Positions 61,562 through 64,000 of a stretch of 64,000 nucleotides of DNA are shown here, piece by piece. Every line of letters starts with the position of its first letter. The first letter of the stretch is position 1. Origin of the DNA: Gammaproteobacteria bacterium (GTDB taxonomy: Bacteria; Pseudomonadota; Gammaproteobacteria; Ga0077536). The stretch covers positions 62,001-126,000 of the forward strand of contig JAJFJQ010000028.1 in NCBI GenBank assembly GCA_021773835.1. Direction: 5' to 3'. The notes beneath the pieces were generated by a model. The model worked only from the letters and a program-made list of their open reading frames with translations, made no database searches and was not told the DNA's origin. The position numbers and the translations under genes are program-made.

Positions 61562-61984
61562 CTATTTTCTACGCTTTGCCGGCGTCAATAGTGAAACGTA
61601 ACTAGTTCCAGGTCGATTATCCGCAGTGGTTGGAAGATTGAACTGAGCCCACCCTTGGTGCCCTTGGGACATGGCAGACACGTTTGTGAAGCCGTCGTCT
61701 ACCAACGCCTTGGCCGCATCCATCGCACGCCCACCGTCGTCGGCACCTAGAATGATACGTGCGCCTTTTTCGAAAACGTCGTTAACGACGAGTAAAAAGC
61801 TTGCGTTCGGGTGCGTGTCTTTCGTCGTCGGGTGGAAGAAGACAAATGGCACATTGACCACCTTGGGCGCCTTGGGGTGACGAACGGCAAACTCTGCCAC
61901 CGCGCGCACGTCCACGTAGGTCGCCTGCGCGTCCTCTTCCAATACCGCGTAGGCCTCGAGCGGGTTCAAGATCGGTGCCTCCAT
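61562..61984 (-). CDS. Rhodanese-domain protein without catalytic cysteine
   Basis: A 140-residue single rhodanese domain from MEAPILNPLEAY (ATG 61984, five bases after the stop of the 83-residue gene). ATYVDVRAVAEFAVRHPKAP is the usual first half; the active loop, expected as CxxGxR, reads GADDGGRAMDAAKAL, with alanine or glycine where cysteine should be. It cannot act as a sulfurtransferase by the known route and may bind a partner or ligand. With the upstream small gene it is divergent from the aldehyde:ferredoxin oxidoreductase operon. Confidence 0.75.
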   Translation of the reverse strand: MEAPILNPLEAYAVLEEDAQATYVDVRAVAEFAVRHPKAPKVVNVPFVFFHPTTKDTHPNASFLLVVNDVFEKGARIILGADDGGRAMDAAKALVDDGFTNVSAMSQGHQGWAQFNLPTTADNRPGTSYVSLLTPAKRRK

Positions 61985-61988
61985 GCGC

Positions 61989-62240
61989 TCAATCCAAAAC
62001 CGGGAATGCCGGGACCATCGGCGGGATGATCTGGCACCGGCTACGCTCCGGCTGCGGCACCTGACCATTGATGGTGTATAGCGTGATACCGGACTCATCG
62101 CTGACATCCACCTCTTCTAGATGGTGATGAAGGATTGGACCATCCGGCGAGAGGGCGAAGATACAGTCCAGGAGCTTGCGCGCCGGGATCCGCCCGTACT
62201 CCGTATGGACTAAGGCTTCAGGTCGTTTTTGTTCAGTCAT
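61989..62240 (-). CDS. Small uncharacterised protein, 83 residues
   Basis: A small soluble protein with GRIPARKLLDCIFALSPDGP and a proline-rich, beta-like C-terminus (GITLYTINGQVPQPERSRC). It lacks the C-terminal Gly-Gly expected of MoaD/ThiS proteins often seen beside tungsten enzymes, so that identity is not supported. A TAGGAGAAATT-like ribosome binding site (GGAGAAATTGGC before the ATG) supports translation. It is followed directly by the rhodanese-like gene and is divergent from the ferredoxin/AOR genes; a role with them is a guess from position. Confidence 0.6.
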   Translation of the reverse strand: MTEQKRPEALVHTEYGRIPARKLLDCIFALSPDGPILHHHLEEVDVSDESGITLYTINGQVPQPERSRCQIIPPMVPAFPVLD

Positions 62241-62382
62241 GCCAATTTCTCCTGGCCACTATTCTAGGGCGACCAGCCCCCAAGAGCCAATCCGATAAGG
62301 CCCAGAATCACCCGGTTTTCCTTGACAACAGAACGGCTTACGGATTAGATGCTGACGACTAAAGCTGAGGTTTTTCCTAATT

Positions 62383-63036
62383 ATGTCCGCCCAACCGCAG
62401 AAAGAACTCGTCACCGGCGAGACTTGGTACCAGCCTGGGGATGAAATCCCCAATGTCGGCATGAAACTGTTTGCACTGCGTAACCAGTGCACCGAGTGCA
62501 ACGTCTGTGAAGTCGCTTGTTCGTTGGTGCATTCTCCTGATGGGGAAATCAACCCGCAGCTCTCACGCGTGCGCATTGACCATGCCCCCGAAAAACCGAG
62601 CAAGGTCAATCAAGAAGGTCTCGGCTTTGTTGCCGAAATTTGTCACCACTGTGGCAACCCACCGCCATGTGCAGAAGTTTGTCCTACCGATGCGTTCTAC
62701 TATGACCCGAAAACGCTGGCGGCCGTGATCGATCAGGACAATTGTATCCAGTGCATGGAATGTGTACCGGGCTGCCCATTTGATGTGGTGTTCGTCGCAC
62801 CAAGCGGTGAATTATTGAAATGCGATCTCTGTGGTGGCGACCCGGTGTGCGTAAAGGCATGTTCCACCCGTCCTGAGATGCTAAACAAAGGAAAACAATA
62901 CAACCGTATGCCGGTACTTTTTTACGAGGAACAATCAGAATTCAACCGACTGTCCCGTGAGGAGCCTGTGGCGCGTGACGAAGTTGGCATCATGCAAGCC
63001 ATGTTAGAGGCCGGCAAGATCAGTTCGGGCGCCTAA
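62383..63036 (+). CDS. Four-cluster ferredoxin-like electron-transfer subunit of AOR
   Basis: A 217-residue iron-sulfur protein of the HycB/DmsB type with sixteen cysteines in four groups: CTECNVCEVAC, CHHCGNPPPCAEVC, CIQCMECVPGC and CDLCGGDPVCVKAC, enough for four [4Fe-4S] clusters. No signal peptide, so cytosolic. It lies 16 bases before an aldehyde:ferredoxin oxidoreductase gene and must pass its electrons to an acceptor. Neighbour genes for an NADH-linked flavin subunit could lie past the right edge. Confidence 0.92.
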   Translation: MSAQPQKELVTGETWYQPGDEIPNVGMKLFALRNQCTECNVCEVACSLVHSPDGEINPQLSRVRIDHAPEKPSKVNQEGLGFVAEICHHCGNPPPCAEVCPTDAFYYDPKTLAAVIDQDNCIQCMECVPGCPFDVVFVAPSGELLKCDLCGGDPVCVKACSTRPEMLNKGKQYNRMPVLFYEEQSEFNRLSREEPVARDEVGIMQAMLEAGKISSGA

Positions 63037-63052
63037 ACCGAGGAATAAGACG

Positions 63053-64000
63053 ATGGAAAGCAACTTATTGAGAGTAGACCTGACGACTGGCGAAATTAAG
63101 AACGAAATTATCGGACACGACGTGTTCGAGCGCTGGGTCGGGGGCTCGGGTATCAACAACTGGATAATGTGGGAACATTTTCTCACCCATGACATCAATT
63201 GCGATCCACGCAGCCCAGATAACATTTTCGTTTTCGGTGTCGGCCCACTCGCAGGCTCCGGCGCCGGTAGTGGCGTGAAAGGGCGCATCACTTTCAAGAG
63301 CCCTTGCTACGACATGTTTGGCGACTCTGCGGGCGGCGGCAAATTTCCTTACATGATTCGCTTCACTGGTTTCGAATATATCGCCATCACCGGTCGGGCA
63401 CCAAAGCCTGTTTATTTGCACATTTGTAATGACGAAGTATCGCTGCGTGACGCGAGCCATCTATGGGGCAAAGACACTAAAGACACACACGCCATATTGC
63501 AGAAAGAATTAGGCGACTATCCGTCTAAAACGCACACCTTGTCGATCGGACAAGCGGGAGAAAATCAAGTTGGCATAGCGGGGGTTGTTTCCGACGCGTT
63601 GCGCATCCACGCACGCTGCGGCGGTGGTGCCGTGTTGGGGTCAAAGAACTTAAAGGCGATAGCAGTACAGGGCGACGGTGGTATAAAGATTAAACGCCCG
63701 GAAGGATTAATGAAATGGTCGGACGAGTTTCGCCAAAGCCTTGACAAAAACGAAGCGGTCTACGGTTTCAAACGCCGCGGCACCTTGGGCGCAGTGGAGA
63801 TGTACCAACACATTGGTAGCCATTTCTGGCGTAATGGCCAAGGCAATATGTTCCGTGGCGACGACATCACCTCCGATAACTGGGTGAAACGCTTCCATAA
63901 GTATTCCGAAGTTTGCTCGTCGGATTGCTTCATTGCGTGTGACGCAAAGTACAAGATCGACGGTACGGAATCGGAGGCTTCGAAAGAATACATCGGCGAA
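63053..64000 (+). CDS. Tungsten-type aldehyde:ferredoxin oxidoreductase, 3' end outside window
   Basis: The first 316 residues of an AOR-family enzyme, open to the right edge; family members have about 600 or more. Typical N-terminal features are LLRVDLTTGEI, FERWVGGSGINNW, FVFGVGPLAGSGAGSGVKGRITFKSP split around the pterin region, GDSAGGGKFPYMIRFTGFEYIAITGRA, and GGGAVLGSKNLKAIAV. The [4Fe-4S] cysteines begin at Cys288 as CSSDCFIAC, i.e. CxxxCxxxC instead of the CxxCxxxC in Pyrococcus AOR. GAGGAAT precedes the ATG. It oxidises an aldehyde to an acid with the four-cluster ferredoxin encoded upstream. Confidence 0.92.
   Translation, partial: MESNLLRVDLTTGEIKNEIIGHDVFERWVGGSGINNWIMWEHFLTHDINCDPRSPDNIFVFGVGPLAGSGAGSGVKGRITFKSPCYDMFGDSAGGGKFPYMIRFTGFEYIAITGRAPKPVYLHICNDEVSLRDASHLWGKDTKDTHAILQKELGDYPSKTHTLSIGQAGENQVGIAGVVSDALRIHARCGGGAVLGSKNLKAIAVQGDGGIKIKRPEGLMKWSDEFRQSLDKNEAVYGFKRRGTLGAVEMYQHIGSHFWRNGQGNMFRGDDITSDNWVKRFHKYSEVCSSDCFIACDAKYKIDGTESEASKEYIGE

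Noticed and set aside
61989-62240. MoaD-like sulfur carrier for the AOR pterin cofactor
   Set aside because: The protein lacks the C-terminal Gly-Gly that defines MoaD/ThiS proteins.
1-64000. CRISPR arrays, insertion sequences or phage genes
   Set aside because: No regularly spaced repeats, transposase motifs, terminal repeats or phage-like genes were found on reading through the window.

Overview
The window reads as chromosomal DNA from a proteobacterium, most likely an uncultured gammaproteobacterium, although the lineage is an inference. Grounds: long-form 2-isopropylmalate synthase divergent from an Lrp/AsnC regulator, Tat- and Sec-type signal peptides, a lipoprotein, FlgO/CsgG-like envelope proteins, and dense mid-GC coding with little spacing. 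I see no rRNA, convincing tRNA, CRISPR array, insertion sequence or phage gene. The content is mostly catabolic: flavin monooxygenases, amidohydrolases, acyl-CoA ligases, aldehyde/alcohol oxidoreductases and hydrolases, in short clusters that alternate in strand.

Layout. 1-3.8 kb: a Baeyer-Villiger-type monooxygenase cut by the left edge, an AT-rich SDR and a GNAT-like protein. 3.9-7.5 kb (minus): a four-gene biotin-dependent carboxylase (BCCP, biotin carboxylase, KipI-like, KipA-like), i.e. a urea-carboxylase-type enzyme split into subunits. 7.7-11.7 kb (plus): two luciferase-like (LLM) flavin oxidoreductases, an acetoacetate-decarboxylase-fold protein without the usual Schiff-base lysine, and a frameshifted third LLM gene. 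11.8-18.9 kb (minus): an HDOD/SpoIIE-phosphatase regulator, a miniaturised PuuE-like remnant, a COG0523 GTPase, an amidohydrolase, an orphan protein and a hydratase-family enzyme. 19.0-21.4 kb: an exported methyltransferase and an acyl-CoA ligase.

21.5-29.4 kb is the most distinctive metabolic island: a complete HAAT-type ABC importer (binding protein, two ATPases, two permeases) followed by a protein resembling the large subunit of the iron amidohydrolase N,N-dimethylformamidase (DMFase). The second permease reads in frame into a domain resembling the DMFase small subunit, and that domain has its own strong ribosome binding site and ATG. Uptake and hydrolysis of an amide therefore appear to be encoded together, with the small enzyme subunit made as a permease fusion, a free protein, or both.

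29.5-47 kb holds a YwqG-like lipoprotein, an amidohydrolase with a methyltransferase, a further LLM gene, an aldo-keto reductase, an aldehyde dehydrogenase with its GntR/FCD regulator, and a RutA-like cluster (hydrolase, RutA-like monooxygenase, PuuE-like deacetylase, cyclase-family hydrolase, SDR) that looks like N-heterocycle or cyclic-amide catabolism. A TauD-type dioxygenase, an EamA exporter, an acyl-CoA dehydrogenase and the Lrp/leuA pair follow.

48.7-56.2 kb is the most unusual non-metabolic region: five plus-strand genes for secreted or membrane-anchored proteins, three of which carry FlgO/CsgG/TolB-like N-terminal domains. One is a 1168-residue protein adding TPRs and beta-propeller repeats; the last gene is a membrane-anchored thioredoxin-like protein. 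I know no described system with this composition. 56.2-64 kb contains an orphan protein, a GFA-family protein, a hydrolase, an acyl-CoA ligase, another LLM oxidoreductase, and a tungsten-type aldehyde:ferredoxin oxidoreductase (cut by the right edge) with a four-cluster ferredoxin subunit and, divergently, a cysteine-less rhodanese.
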